A DNA stretch of 64,000 nucleotides from Falsiroseomonas ponticola (lineage in GTDB: Bacteria; Pseudomonadota; Alphaproteobacteria; Acetobacterales; Acetobacteraceae), in contig NZ_JAERQN010000005.1 in assembly GCF_016805305.1 (NCBI RefSeq), positions 124,001 to 188,000 of the forward strand, in the 5' to 3' direction. The position numbers were made by a program, and so were the translations under genes. Below, piece by piece: positions 24,844 through 33,857 of this stretch (position 1 is its first letter; every line of letters starts with the position of its first letter). The notes beneath the pieces were generated by a model. The model had not been told where the DNA came from. It worked only from the letters and a program-made list of their open reading frames with translations, and did no database searches.

Positions 24844-26367
24844 ATGAACACGGCCCGTCGTTCCCTGCTTGCCGCCGCCCTGACCCTGGCCGGGGCGCCG
24901 CCTGGGCTGGCGTTGCGCGGTGCCCAGGCCCAGGGGTTGCCCCACGGCCTTTCCCCGGACAGTACCGGCGCGACGCTCCGCCTGGTGGAGCGGCTGCTGC
25001 GGCTGGAGGAGGACGGGCTCGACCCGCGGCACTACGCCATCCCCGACACGGCGCTCGCGGCCTCGGACGCCGCTGCCTACCGGCTGGCGCTGCATCGCGC
25101 GGCGTCGCTGGCGCTGATGGACCTGCTGGGCGGGCGGGTGCGGGAGATGCCGGGCCGGCCGGATTTGCGGCGGGACGTGGCGGCGGTGGGGATGGAGCGG
25201 TGGCTGGCGGAGCTGGCTGCCACGCCGGACCCGGCGGCGGTGATCGACCGCGCGGCGCTGCTGCCGCCGGGCGCGGCGGCGCTGAAGGCGGAATTGCTGG
25301 CGCAGAAGCAGATCGCGCGGCGCGGCCAGGGCGCCACCATCCCCGGGGAGGGCACGATCGAGCCCGGCAGCGTGGATGCGGTGCGCATCCCCGCGCTGCG
25401 CGCGCGCCTGTCCGTGGAGGACCCGGTGCTGGCGGCCGCGCCGGATGCCGGGGCGCGCTACGACAGCGTGCTGGAAGCCGCGGTGCGGCGCTGGCAGGCG
25501 CTTCAGGGCCTGGAGGTGGATGGCCGGGTGGGGCGCATCTCCATCGGGCTGCTGAACCGGCCGCTGGCCCAGCGGGTGGACCAGGTGCGCGTGGCGATGG
25601 ACGTGGCCCGCGCGCGGATGGCGGAGCCGGCGGAGCGCCGGATCGACGTGAACGTGCCGGACTATACCCTCCGTGTGCTGGAGGAGGGGCGGGAGCTGCT
25701 GGCGATGGCCGTCATCGTCGGGCGGCGGGACCGCGCCACGCCGATGCTGCGCGTGCGCATGACGTCGCTGCAGTTCAACCCGCCCTGGGGCGTGCCGGAA
25801 CGCAATGCGCGGGAGGACCTGCTGCCGCGCTTCCGCCGCGACCCGCAGGCCATGATCGACAAGGGTTTTCGCGTGTTCGGCATGGTGGATGGCACGCGGC
25901 AGGAGATCGACCCGCGCACCATCGACTGGGCCAGCATCAACCCGCAGCGCATCCCCTTCTTCATCCGGCAGGATGCGGGGGATTTCTCGGCGCTGGGCCG
26001 CATCAAGTTCATCATGCCGAACAACGACGACATCTACCTGCACGACACGCCGGACCGGCACCTGTTCCGGCGGCCGGACCGCGCCTTCTCCTCCGGCTGC
26101 ATCCGGCTGGAACGGCCGAACGACCTGATGGCGCTGCTGCTGGACGGCATGCCGGGCTGGGACCTGGCGCGCGCCCTGCGGGCGATCGAGGCGCGGACCA
26201 CCAGCGGCGTGCAGCTGCGCCGGCAACTTCCCGTGCTGCTGCGCTATGAGACCGTGACGGTGGAGGCGGGGGGGCGCGTGCGGATCAGGCCGGACATCTA
26301 TGAGCTGGACGCGGCCTATGCCCGCGCCATGGCGGCCGCGCGGCCCCTGCAGGTCGCGGCGCGGTGA
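24844..26367 (+). CDS. L,D-transpeptidase (YcbB/LdtD-like) with a peptidoglycan-binding domain
   Basis: This exported enzyme of 507 residues forms 3-3 cross-links or anchors proteins in peptidoglycan. Seen: an N-terminal signal (MNTARRSLLAAALTLAG), a scaffold domain to about 190, a peptidoglycan-binding_1 domain (VRRWQALQGLEVDGRVG, about 216-232), then the YkuD catalytic domain with HDTPDRHLFRR and SSGCIRLERPND (about 417-428). The nucleophile is the cysteine in SSGC, as in YcbB. The DUF882 gene downstream overlaps it by four bases (GTGA), so two cell-wall enzymes are coupled. Confidence 0.93.
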   Translation: MNTARRSLLAAALTLAGAPPGLALRGAQAQGLPHGLSPDSTGATLRLVERLLRLEEDGLDPRHYAIPDTALAASDAAAYRLALHRAASLALMDLLGGRVREMPGRPDLRRDVAAVGMERWLAELAATPDPAAVIDRAALLPPGAAALKAELLAQKQIARRGQGATIPGEGTIEPGSVDAVRIPALRARLSVEDPVLAAAPDAGARYDSVLEAAVRRWQALQGLEVDGRVGRISIGLLNRPLAQRVDQVRVAMDVARARMAEPAERRIDVNVPDYTLRVLEEGRELLAMAVIVGRRDRATPMLRVRMTSLQFNPPWGVPERNAREDLLPRFRRDPQAMIDKGFRVFGMVDGTRQEIDPRTIDWASINPQRIPFFIRQDAGDFSALGRIKFIMPNNDDIYLHDTPDRHLFRRPDRAFSSGCIRLERPNDLMALLLDGMPGWDLARALRAIEARTTSGVQLRRQLPVLLRYETVTVEAGGRVRIRPDIYELDAAYARAMAAARPLQVAAR

Positions 26368-26975
26368 CCCGCCTGTTCGGTGGCGGCTGCCCCTGCTGCG
26401 AGCAGCGGGGCCTGCCGCGGAGCGGCGAGAGTGTAGGTTCGCGGCGCGGCTTCTTCGCCGCCGCGGTGGGCGTGGCGGCGGCGGTGGTGGCGCCCCCGGC
26501 CCTGGCCCAGGGCGCGATCCAGGCGGGGGGCGCGCCGCGGGTGCTGCGCGTGCGGCGCCAGGTGGTGGGGGACAGCTTCTCCGGCGTCTATTGGCGGGAC
26601 GGGCGGTATGACCGGGACGCGCTGCGGCAGCTGGACATGGTGTTCCGCGACCTCTCCGCCGCCGAGCTGACGCCGATGGACCCGCGGCTGTTCGACGTGA
26701 TGTCCACCGTGGCGCGGACGCTGGACAGCGACGAGACCTATGAGGTCGTCAGCGGCTACCGCACGCCGGAGACGAATGCGCGCAATGCCGGGCGCAGCCG
26801 CCGCGTCTCCACCGTGTCCCTGCACATGTCCGGCATGGCGGCGGATTGCCGGCTGCCGGGGCGGCAGGGGCTGGGGCTGGCGCGGGTGGCTTCCGAACTG
26901 CAACTCGGCGGCGTCGGGCTCTATACCCGGGACGGCTTCGTGCACCTGGATTGCGGGCCGGTCCGGCGCTGGTAG
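26364..26975 (+). CDS. DUF882/YcbK-type peptidoglycan peptidase (M15 family)
   Basis: The 203-residue protein starts with GTG overlapping the transpeptidase stop. The N-terminal part carries a twin-arginine signal (GSRRGFFAAAVGVAAAV), as in YcbK. The M15-like domain contains VVSGYRTPETNA, SLHMSGMAADCR and FVHLDCGPVR, which supply the zinc ligands (His, Asp, His). It is a candidate D-alanyl-D-alanine carboxypeptidase or endopeptidase in the periplasm. The pairing with the L,D-transpeptidase suggests joint remodelling of the wall. A cysteine cluster (GGGCPCCEQ) at the very N-terminus is unusual. Confidence 0.9.
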   Translation: MTRLFGGGCPCCEQRGLPRSGESVGSRRGFFAAAVGVAAAVVAPPALAQGAIQAGGAPRVLRVRRQVVGDSFSGVYWRDGRYDRDALRQLDMVFRDLSAAELTPMDPRLFDVMSTVARTLDSDETYEVVSGYRTPETNARNAGRSRRVSTVSLHMSGMAADCRLPGRQGLGLARVASELQLGGVGLYTRDGFVHLDCGPVRRW

Positions 26976-26978
26976 CGG

Positions 26979-28118
26979 CTACTTCCTGAAGGCGCGCAGG
27001 CCGAGCAGCGCACCGGCCAGGGCCAGCATGGCGCCGGCCGCGCCCGTCCAGGGCAGGCCCGCGGCGCCGATGACGATGCCGCCATAGGCCGCGCCCGCGC
27101 CCTGGCCCGCGAAGGTGGTGGCGCCGTTCAGCGCGATGGCGACGGCGCGGTCCTGCGGCGCCAGGTGCATCAGCTTGGTCTGCACCAGGGGGGCGAGGGC
27201 GAAGAGCGCCATGGACCCCGCGAAGACGCAGAGCGCCAGCGGGGCCGCGTGCCAGAAGGCCTGCGGCGTCAGCAGCAGCAGCGTATAGCCCGCGAGCGCC
27301 AGGGCCAGCAGCAGGAAGAGCAGCACCGGCACCCGCGCCCCCGGCATGCCCGCGACGCGGCTGCCGAGTGCGATGCCGGCCAGGCTGCCGATGCCGATGA
27401 AGACCTGGATGGCGCCGATGCCGCTGCCCTCGATCCCGGTCGCCGCCGTGACGATGGGGCCGAGATAGGCGGCGATGCAGAACAGCCCCGCGAAGGCCAG
27501 CAGCGTGGTGCCGAGCACGCCGGCGATGGCGGGCCGGAGGATGATGCCGAGCGAGGCGGCGCCGCCGCGATCCGTGCTGGGCAGGCGCGGCAGGCCGAAG
27601 CGCACGCCGATGGCGGCGATGGCGGAGAGCGCGCCCGAGAAGATGAAGCAGCCCCGCCACCCCACCACGCCGCCGATGGCTGTGCCGAGCGGAATGCCCA
27701 GCGAGAAGGCGAGGGTGAGGCCCGACAGCACGATGGCGATGGCGCGGCCACGCTGTTCCGGCGGCACGAGCATCGACGCCGCGACCCCCGGCATGACCAG
27801 CGTGACCGCGAGGCCGGCGGCGACGCGCAGCGCCAGCGCCAGGGTGAAGTCCGTGGCGAAGGCTGTCGCGATGTTCAGCACCGCGACCAGGCCGAGGCCC
27901 CAGACCAGCATGGCTCGGCGATCGAGCCGGGCCGTCAGCGCGGCGACCGGCGCGCCGGTGATGGCGTAGGTCAGCGCATAGGCCGCCGCCAACTGCCCGG
28001 CGGTGGCGAGCGACACGCCGAGATCGGCCGCCAGGTTGGCGAGCAGCCCGGTGAAGGCATAGGCGCCGGTGGCGGAGGCGAATTGCGCCGCGGTGAGCAG
28101 CCAGATGCGGCGATCCAT
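26979..28118 (-). CDS. MFS transporter, drug-efflux (DHA1) type
   Basis: This 379-residue major facilitator has about 12 helices. The start is the ATG at 28118 (MDRRIWLLTAAQF). Loop 2-3 has GAPVAALTARLDRRAMLVWG, the DHA1 signature, and helix 5 carries GIPLGTAIGGVVGWR, resembling motif C of drug antiporters. The MarR regulator lies eight bases upstream on the same strand, a common arrangement for regulated efflux. Confidence 0.88.
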   Translation of the reverse strand: MDRRIWLLTAAQFASATGAYAFTGLLANLAADLGVSLATAGQLAAAYALTYAITGAPVAALTARLDRRAMLVWGLGLVAVLNIATAFATDFTLALALRVAAGLAVTLVMPGVAASMLVPPEQRGRAIAIVLSGLTLAFSLGIPLGTAIGGVVGWRGCFIFSGALSAIAAIGVRFGLPRLPSTDRGGAASLGIILRPAIAGVLGTTLLAFAGLFCIAAYLGPIVTAATGIEGSGIGAIQVFIGIGSLAGIALGSRVAGMPGARVPVLLFLLLALALAGYTLLLLTPQAFWHAAPLALCVFAGSMALFALAPLVQTKLMHLAPQDRAVAIALNGATTFAGQGAGAAYGGIVIGAAGLPWTGAAGAMLALAGALLGLRAFRK

Positions 28119-28126
28119 GGGGAGCC

Positions 28127-28552
28127 TTATGCGCGGGCGGGGCGGCCGAGCCGATCGCCCAGTTGTTCGAGGATGGTGATGGCCTGGGCCTGGTCGCCGA
28201 GTTCGGCCGCGACGGCATCCTGCGCCGCCTGCCACAGCGGCAGGGCGGCGGCGAAGCGGGCCTCGCCCTGGGGGGTGAGGGCGTGGTCCGGGGCGAGGAG
28301 GCCGGCGGCGGCGAGGGTGGCCAGCGCGCGGAGCAGGCTGGTGCGTTCCAGCCCCAGCAGCGCCGCCAGATGGGTCAGGTCCCGGTGCCGGCCCATCCGC
28401 AGCGCGGCGAGCACGCTGAACTGGGTGGGCTTGAGGCCGGCGGGGGCCAGGTGCCGTTCGTAGTGCCGCGTCAGCGCCCGCATGGCGCGGCGGGTGCGGA
28501 AGCCGAAGCAGGCGCGGAGGTCGGGCTCGGGCGTCACATGGTGCATATGCAC
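28127..28552 (-). CDS. MarR-family transcriptional regulator
   Basis: The 141-residue winged-helix protein contains TQFSVLAALRMG (about 43-54), the recognition helix region DLTHLAALLGLERTSLLRAL (about 58-77), and the wing GLLAPDHALTPQGEARFAAA. These regulators usually repress an adjacent efflux gene and release DNA on ligand binding. It is likely co-transcribed with the MFS gene. Its operator is not identified; the start lies next to a 32-base gap to the following gene. Confidence 0.88.
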   Translation of the reverse strand: MHMHHVTPEPDLRACFGFRTRRAMRALTRHYERHLAPAGLKPTQFSVLAALRMGRHRDLTHLAALLGLERTSLLRALATLAAAGLLAPDHALTPQGEARFAAALPLWQAAQDAVAAELGDQAQAITILEQLGDRLGRPARA

Positions 28553-28584
28553 CAGGGGTGGGGTCCCGTCATGTTAGGGTTTGG

Positions 28585-29034
28585 TCACGGTGTCTCGCCC
28601 CAGGGATCGGCGAAGCGCAGCCCGGCGCGGCGGAAGGCGCAGCCCATCTCGATGGCGGCGGCCGTCGCGGCATAGGCGTCCCAGGGCGGCAGGCGGCGGA
28701 GCAGGCAGGCCAGGGCTTCCCGGCGTGGGCCGCGCTGGGCGCAGGCGAGCGCGAGCAGGAGGGCCGGTTCCTCCCCCACCAGGCGGGGGCAGAGGGGGCA
28801 GCCGACGGTGAGCGGGGATTGGGCGAGGGCGCGGAGAAGCCGGTCCAGCGGCTCCGCGGCCTCTCCCGCATCCTCGGTGGCGAGGAGGCGGCGGAGCGCG
28901 GGCAGGGCCGGTTCGCCGATGCGGGCGGCGCGGGCCCAGGCGCGGGCGGCATCGATGGCCAGGCGCTCCGCGGGCGGCAGGGCCTCGGCCTCGGCATTGG
29001 TCCAGGGCCAGCGGGGAAGGCCGGTTGTCGCCAT
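28585..29034 (-). CDS. Protein of unknown function, Ala/Leu-rich helical
   Basis: The 149-residue protein is rich in Ala, Leu and Arg and predicted helical, with no signal or membrane span. It holds a CPLC pair (PLTVGCPLCPRL), and further cysteines in LALACAQRG and ALACLLRRL and near the end (GCAFRRAGLRF). I recognise no family. The start is placed at the ATG at 29034. The CxxC and later cysteines could bind a metal. Confidence 0.6.
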   Translation of the reverse strand: MATTGLPRWPWTNAEAEALPPAERLAIDAARAWARAARIGEPALPALRRLLATEDAGEAAEPLDRLLRALAQSPLTVGCPLCPRLVGEEPALLLALACAQRGPRREALACLLRRLPPWDAYAATAAAIEMGCAFRRAGLRFADPWGETP

Positions 29035-29115
29035 GGGGAATCGCTCCTCTGCCTGTCGGGACCCAGGCTTATCGCAATTGAGAAGCGTTCGCAATTAGAG
29101 CCTGGCCGCGCCGGG

Positions 29116-29544
29116 TCACAGCAGGGCGAGGGTGCGGGGGTCGGGCTGGCCATCGGCATGCAGCGCCAGGGCCTGGGCGAAGAGGGGATCGTCCGGCGCG
29201 GCGGCGGCGAAGAGGGTCATGCAGGAGCGGAACTTCAGCGCATCGATGGCGCCGAGGATGTCCGGGAGGGGCTTCGGCGCGGCGGCGTTGACCAGGGCGG
29301 TGCAGTCCCGCAGGCGGGGGCCGAGGATGGGGTGGGCGAGCCAGTCGCGCGCGTCCCGCAGGGAATGCAGCGCGTAGAAGCGGGCGGTGTCGCTGCGGGC
29401 CAGGCCATCGAGCTGGGGGAAGATGAACCACATCCAGTGGCTGCGCTTGCGGCCGGCGGCGAGTTCGGCGCGGACCTGGTCGATGACCGGGTCCTGGGCA
29501 GCGAGGAAGCGGGTGGGGTCCCAAGGTGGAGATGAGGAGGGCAT
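29116..29544 (-). CDS. DUF1810 family protein
   Basis: The 142-residue protein matches DUF1810 across its length: FLAAQDPVIDQVRAELAAGR, then RSHWMWFIFPQLDGLARS, ARFYALHSL and LDARDW/ILGPRL. The family is widespread and small; function unproven (calpastatin-like in some annotations). The ATG at 29544 is preferred to a GTG three codons upstream. Confidence 0.88.
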   Translation of the reverse strand: MPSSSPPWDPTRFLAAQDPVIDQVRAELAAGRKRSHWMWFIFPQLDGLARSDTARFYALHSLRDARDWLAHPILGPRLRDCTALVNAAAPKPLPDILGAIDALKFRSCMTLFAAAAPDDPLFAQALALHADGQPDPRTLALL

Positions 29545-29614
29545 CGGGTGCACGTTACCCCCACCCCAGCCCTCTCCCGCAAGCGCGGGGGAGGGAGAGG
29601 CAAGGCGTAGCTGG

Positions 29615-30520
29615 TTACGAGGCCTTCCAGAGCTTCTGGGCGATCTCGAAGATCTCCTCCGGCGCGTAGTCCGGCGTGAAGGCGGAGGAGGCGCCGGCGA
29701 GGTCGGGGATCTTGCCGGACTCCGGGGGGCCGTTCATCACGACCAGCGGGCCGGTGCCGTCATAGGTGGTCTCGTCCTCCGACCAGATGCCGGCGATCGC
29801 CTTGTAGTCCTCCGGGCTGTTCGTATAGAGGCGGCGATGGATGCCCTCCGCCTCGTATTTGGCGGATTCCTTGATGTTGGCCAGCGGGATGTTGGGCACG
29901 GGCAGCATCTTCTCGATCGACACGCCCGTGATCTTCTTCAGCGCCAGCGCATAGGCCTGGGCGTGCACGCTGCCGCGCACCAGCAGGTAGCCGCAGACTT
30001 CCCGTGCGGTCTCGTCCGAGACGGTCTCATAGACGCGCAGCTTGTGCATGCGCGCGCCGCATTCCAGGAAGAAATTGTGCAGCAGGTCCAGCACCAAATT
30101 GCCGGTGTGGAAGACGAAGGTGCCGTTCCAGGGGCGGCCGCTGCTGTCGAAGGGCAGGCCGGCGCCGCCGCCGGTGAAGAAGCCGCCGGGGTCGCGTACA
30201 TCCTTCATCATGTCGAAGGGCGTGTCGCCGGGCTCGCCCTTGGGCGCCGCGCCGGGCGGGCCATTGGCGAGCAGCGCGCAGCCATTGGTGACGAGTTCGA
30301 CATGGCCCAGCTCCTCCGCCGTGATGGAGGCGACCAGGTCGTAGAAGGGCCGCAGCTTCGACTTGGAGCGGAAGTTGAAGGACTGGAACATGTAGTTGTT
30401 GAGGGTCGACATCTCCCCGAACTTGCCGCCGAGCAGTTCCTGCAGGGCGGAGGCGGCATTGGGGTCGGCGCGCTTCGGCTCCGGCAGGTCGATCAGCAGC
30501 TTGTCCATGCGCATGAACAT
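29615..30520 (-). CDS. Manganese catalase
   Basis: This non-haem dimanganese catalase of 301 residues disproportionates hydrogen peroxide in the cytoplasm. Seen: a ferritin-like helical bundle with glutamate/histidine ligands in ALQELLGGKFGEMSTL, ITAEELGHVELV, and CGYLLVRGSVHAQAYALAL. The GTGPLVVMNGPP segment is conserved in the family. Start at the ATG at 30520 (MFMRMDKL). No peroxide regulator is nearby. It precedes the end of dnaE2 by 113 bases on the same strand. Confidence 0.93.
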   Translation of the reverse strand: MFMRMDKLLIDLPEPKRADPNAASALQELLGGKFGEMSTLNNYMFQSFNFRSKSKLRPFYDLVASITAEELGHVELVTNGCALLANGPPGAAPKGEPGDTPFDMMKDVRDPGGFFTGGGAGLPFDSSGRPWNGTFVFHTGNLVLDLLHNFFLECGARMHKLRVYETVSDETAREVCGYLLVRGSVHAQAYALALKKITGVSIEKMLPVPNIPLANIKESAKYEAEGIHRRLYTNSPEDYKAIAGIWSEDETTYDGTGPLVVMNGPPESGKIPDLAGASSAFTPDYAPEEIFEIAQKLWKAS

Positions 30521-30633
30521 CGGGGCGTCTCCGTTGGTGGTTCGGAGGGGCAACGCGAGCGGTGCGGGATCGCCCATGGATGTTCCGCGTGGGATGTGCA
30601 GATGGCAGTCCCGCCGACGGACTGCTTGTTGCG

Positions 30634-33600
30634 CTAACGGAAATCGCGGGAGGGTGGCAGGGCGGCGGCGTTCCGTTTCGCGTCGCGGATCGCGGGGTCG
30701 CGGGGGTCGTGCAGGTTGGGGCGCTCCACCTCATCCGCGCGGGCGAGGGTGCGCTTCCAGGCGGGATCGTCATCGTCGAGGCGGTGCAGGCCGTCCAGCA
30801 TCGCCGACCAGTCATGCAGCCGCTTCACCAGCAGGTGGATGATGGGCACGGCGGATTGCTCGTGCCGTTCGACGCGGCCTTCCGCCATGACCAGGCGCGC
30901 GCCGACCACGGCGGCGCGGTCGCGGGTGACGACATCGGGGTAGAGGACGAGGTTGGCGGTGCCGAACTCATCCTCCACCGTGAAGAACACGACGCCCTTG
31001 GCGCTGCCCGGGCGCTGCCGCACCAGCACCAGGCCGGCGAGCTTCAGCCAGCGTGACTGCCGCGCGGCGGTGAGGGCGCGCGTGTCGGCGGCGCCGCGGT
31101 CGCGGATGGCGGCGCGGAGCAGCGCCATGGGATGGCGGCGGAGCGAGAGGCCGGTCGCGGCATAGTCCAGCACCGTCTCCTCGCCGGCCGTCTCGGGCGG
31201 CAGCAAGGGGAGTTGCGCGTCGCGGGCCTCGGAGAGGGGGAGGGGGGCCTCGATGCCGGCGGCTTCCCAGAGGGCACCGCGGCGGCCCTGCGCGAGGGGG
31301 CCGAAGGCATCGGCGCGGGCGAGGGCCTGCATGGCGCCGCGATCGAGCCGCGCGCGGCGGGCGAGGTCGGGGATGTCGGCGAAGGGGGCCTGGTTGCGGG
31401 CGGCGGTCAGCGCCTCCGCATGGTGCTGGTGCAGGCCGGCGATGAGGCGGAGGCCGAGGCGGAGGGAGGCCGAGGGCATCTCCAGCATGCAGTCCCAGTC
31501 GGAGCGCGTGACGTCGGCGGGCAGCACTGCCACGCCATGCTCCCGCGCATCGCGCACGATCTGCGCGGGCGCGTAGAAGCCCATGGGTTGGCTGTTCAGC
31601 AGCGCGGCGGCGAAGGCGGCGGGGTGGTGGCGCTTGATCCAGGCGGAGATGTAGACGAGCTGCGCGAAGCTGGCCGCGTGGCTTTCGGGAAAGCCATAGG
31701 TGCCGAAGCCTTCGATCTGCTTGAAGCAGCGTTCGGCGAATTCCTCTTCATAGCCCCGGGCCACCATGCCGCCGCAAAAGTCCTGGCGGAATTTCCAGAT
31801 CTCGCCGGTGTTGCGGAAGGTCGCCATGGCGCGGCGGAGCTGGTCGGCGCGGGAGGGGGAGAAGCCGGCGCCGACGATGGCGATCTGCATCGCCTGTTCC
31901 TGGAACAGCGGCACGCCGAGCGTCTTCGACAGCACGCCTTCGAGTTCCTTGGAGGGATAGGTGGGCTCCTCCTCCCCGTTCCGGCGGCGGAGATAGGGGT
32001 GCACCATGTCGCCCTGGATCGGGCCGGGGCGCACGATCGCGACCTGCACGACCAGATCGTAGAACTTCGCGGGGCGCAGCCGCGGCAGCATGTTCATCTG
32101 CGCGCGGCTTTCCACCTGGAAGACGCCGACGGAATCCGCGCGCTGCAGCATGGCGTAGGTGGCGGGATCGTCCTGCGGGACGGAGGCCAAGGTCCATTTT
32201 TCGCCCGTCGCACCCTCGATCAGGTCGAAGGCGCGGCGGATGCAGGTGAGCATGCCGAGGCCGAGCACATCGACCTTGAGGATGCGCAAGGCCTCGATGT
32301 CGTCCTTGTCCCATTCGATGGTGGTGCGGCCTTCCATCGCGGCCTTGACGACGACGGTGTGCTCGATCAGCGGGCCCTTGGTGATGACGAAGCCGCCGAC
32401 ATGCGTCGCGAGGTGGCGGGGGAAGTCCTGCACCTCCTCCGCGATCTCCATGGCCATGCGGAGCTTCGCATCGCCCTCCGGCGCATAGCCATTGTCGGCG
32501 GCGAGGTCGTTAAGCGACTTGTCGCCGGCGCCCCAGACGGATTTCGCGAGGCGCGCGGTGACGTCCTCCGTCAGCCCCATCGCCTTGCCGACTTCGCGGA
32601 TCGCGCTGCGCTCGCGGTAGCGGATCAGGGTCGCGGTCAGGGCGGCGCGGTCGCGGCCGTAGCGGGCGAAGATGTGCTGGATGACTTCCTCGCGGCGCTC
32701 ATGCTCGAAATCGACGTCGATGTCGGGCGGCTCGTCGCGGGCGGCGCTGATGAAGCGCTCGAACAGCATGTCGTGCTTGTCGGGCGGCACGGCGGTGATG
32801 CCGAGCACGTAGCAGATGGCGGAATTGGCCGCCGATCCGCGCCCCTGGCAGAGGATTCCCTTCGACCGCGCGAAGCGCACGATCTCATGCACCGTCAGGA
32901 AATAGGCGGCGTAGTCGAGCTGCGCGATGAGGGCGAGTTCATGCGCGATCTGCCGCGCCACCTTGGGCGGCGTGCCGAGGGGGTAGCGTTCCAGGCAGGC
33001 GGCCTCCACGCGCAGCGCCAGCGTCTGCTGGGCGGTCAGGCCGGGGTCCAGGATCTCCTCCGGATATTCGTAGGAGAGGTCGCGGAGCGAGAAGCCGCAG
33101 GCGCGGGTGACGCGGAGCGTGGCGTCCAGCGCCTCCGGATGGCGGGGCAGGCGGCGGGCGACTTCCTCGGGCGGCAGCAGATGGGCCTCGGCATTGGGTT
33201 CGGCGGCGAAGCCGAGTTCCTCCACCGTGGTGCCGAGGCGGATGGCGGCCAGCACATCGGCGACGCGGCGGCGTTCGGGCGCGTGGTAGCGGACGCCGCC
33301 GGCGGCGATGAGGCCGAGGCCCGCGCTGCCCGCGGCCTCCGCCAGGCGATCGAGCCGCGCCTGGTCGTCGCCGCGGCAGCGGTGGTCCACCGCGAGCATG
33401 AGGGGGAGCGCCAAGCGCCTGCCGAAGGCGTTGGCATCGGCGCGGAGGCGCTGCGCCAGGGCGGGATCGGCGCCAGGGGCCGTGTTGGGGATGCGGGCGA
33501 GGACCTGGCCTTCGGCGGCGGCGACCAGGGCATCGCGGGTCAGGCGCGTTTCGCCCTTCTCGCCCTCCATCCGGGCCTCCGAGAGCATGCGGCAGAGGCG

Positions 33601-33855
33601 GCCCCAGGCGGGACGGTCCGACGGCCAGGCGAGGTATTCGGTGGCGTCGTCGAGCACCAGGCGGATGCCCGGGACGTAGCGGATGCCCACCTGCTCCGCC
33701 GCCACCATGCCGCGCACCAGGCCGGCCACCGAGTTGCGGTCCGCGATGCCGATGGCGGGCATGCCGAGCAGCTTGGCGGCGGCGACGAGTTCGCGGGGGT
33801 GGGAGGCGCCTTCGAGGAAGGTGAAGTTCGACAGCGCGGCGAGTTCGGCGAACAC
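30634..33855 (-). CDS. dnaE2: Error-prone DNA polymerase DnaE2
   Basis: This SOS-induced C-family polymerase works with ImuA and ImuB in translesion synthesis and mutagenesis. The 1073-residue protein has an N-terminal PHP domain (FAELAALSNFTFLEGASHP), the catalytic aspartates in PDIDVDFEHERREEV, fingers and thumb regions (YGFPESHAASFAQLVYISAW), and a C-terminal OB domain (LAGLVLVRQRPGSAKGVVFF). Length is normal. The start is taken as the GTG at 33855, since upstream in-frame sequence belongs to imuB read in another frame. It follows the imuB stop by two bases, so the genes form an operon under the LexA-like site. Confidence 0.93.
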   Translation of the reverse strand: MFAELAALSNFTFLEGASHPRELVAAAKLLGMPAIGIADRNSVAGLVRGMVAAEQVGIRYVPGIRLVLDDATEYLAWPSDRPAWGRLCRMLSEARMEGEKGETRLTRDALVAAAEGQVLARIPNTAPGADPALAQRLRADANAFGRRLALPLMLAVDHRCRGDDQARLDRLAEAAGSAGLGLIAAGGVRYHAPERRRVADVLAAIRLGTTVEELGFAAEPNAEAHLLPPEEVARRLPRHPEALDATLRVTRACGFSLRDLSYEYPEEILDPGLTAQQTLALRVEAACLERYPLGTPPKVARQIAHELALIAQLDYAAYFLTVHEIVRFARSKGILCQGRGSAANSAICYVLGITAVPPDKHDMLFERFISAARDEPPDIDVDFEHERREEVIQHIFARYGRDRAALTATLIRYRERSAIREVGKAMGLTEDVTARLAKSVWGAGDKSLNDLAADNGYAPEGDAKLRMAMEIAEEVQDFPRHLATHVGGFVITKGPLIEHTVVVKAAMEGRTTIEWDKDDIEALRILKVDVLGLGMLTCIRRAFDLIEGATGEKWTLASVPQDDPATYAMLQRADSVGVFQVESRAQMNMLPRLRPAKFYDLVVQVAIVRPGPIQGDMVHPYLRRRNGEEEPTYPSKELEGVLSKTLGVPLFQEQAMQIAIVGAGFSPSRADQLRRAMATFRNTGEIWKFRQDFCGGMVARGYEEEFAERCFKQIEGFGTYGFPESHAASFAQLVYISAWIKRHHPAAFAAALLNSQPMGFYAPAQIVRDAREHGVAVLPADVTRSDWDCMLEMPSASLRLGLRLIAGLHQHHAEALTAARNQAPFADIPDLARRARLDRGAMQALARADAFGPLAQGRRGALWEAAGIEAPLPLSEARDAQLPLLPPETAGEETVLDYAATGLSLRRHPMALLRAAIRDRGAADTRALTAARQSRWLKLAGLVLVRQRPGSAKGVVFFTVEDEFGTANLVLYPDVVTRDRAAVVGARLVMAEGRVERHEQSAVPIIHLLVKRLHDWSAMLDGLHRLDDDDPAWKRTLARADEVERPNLHDPRDPAIRDAKRNAAALPPSRDFR

Positions 33856-33857
33856 GC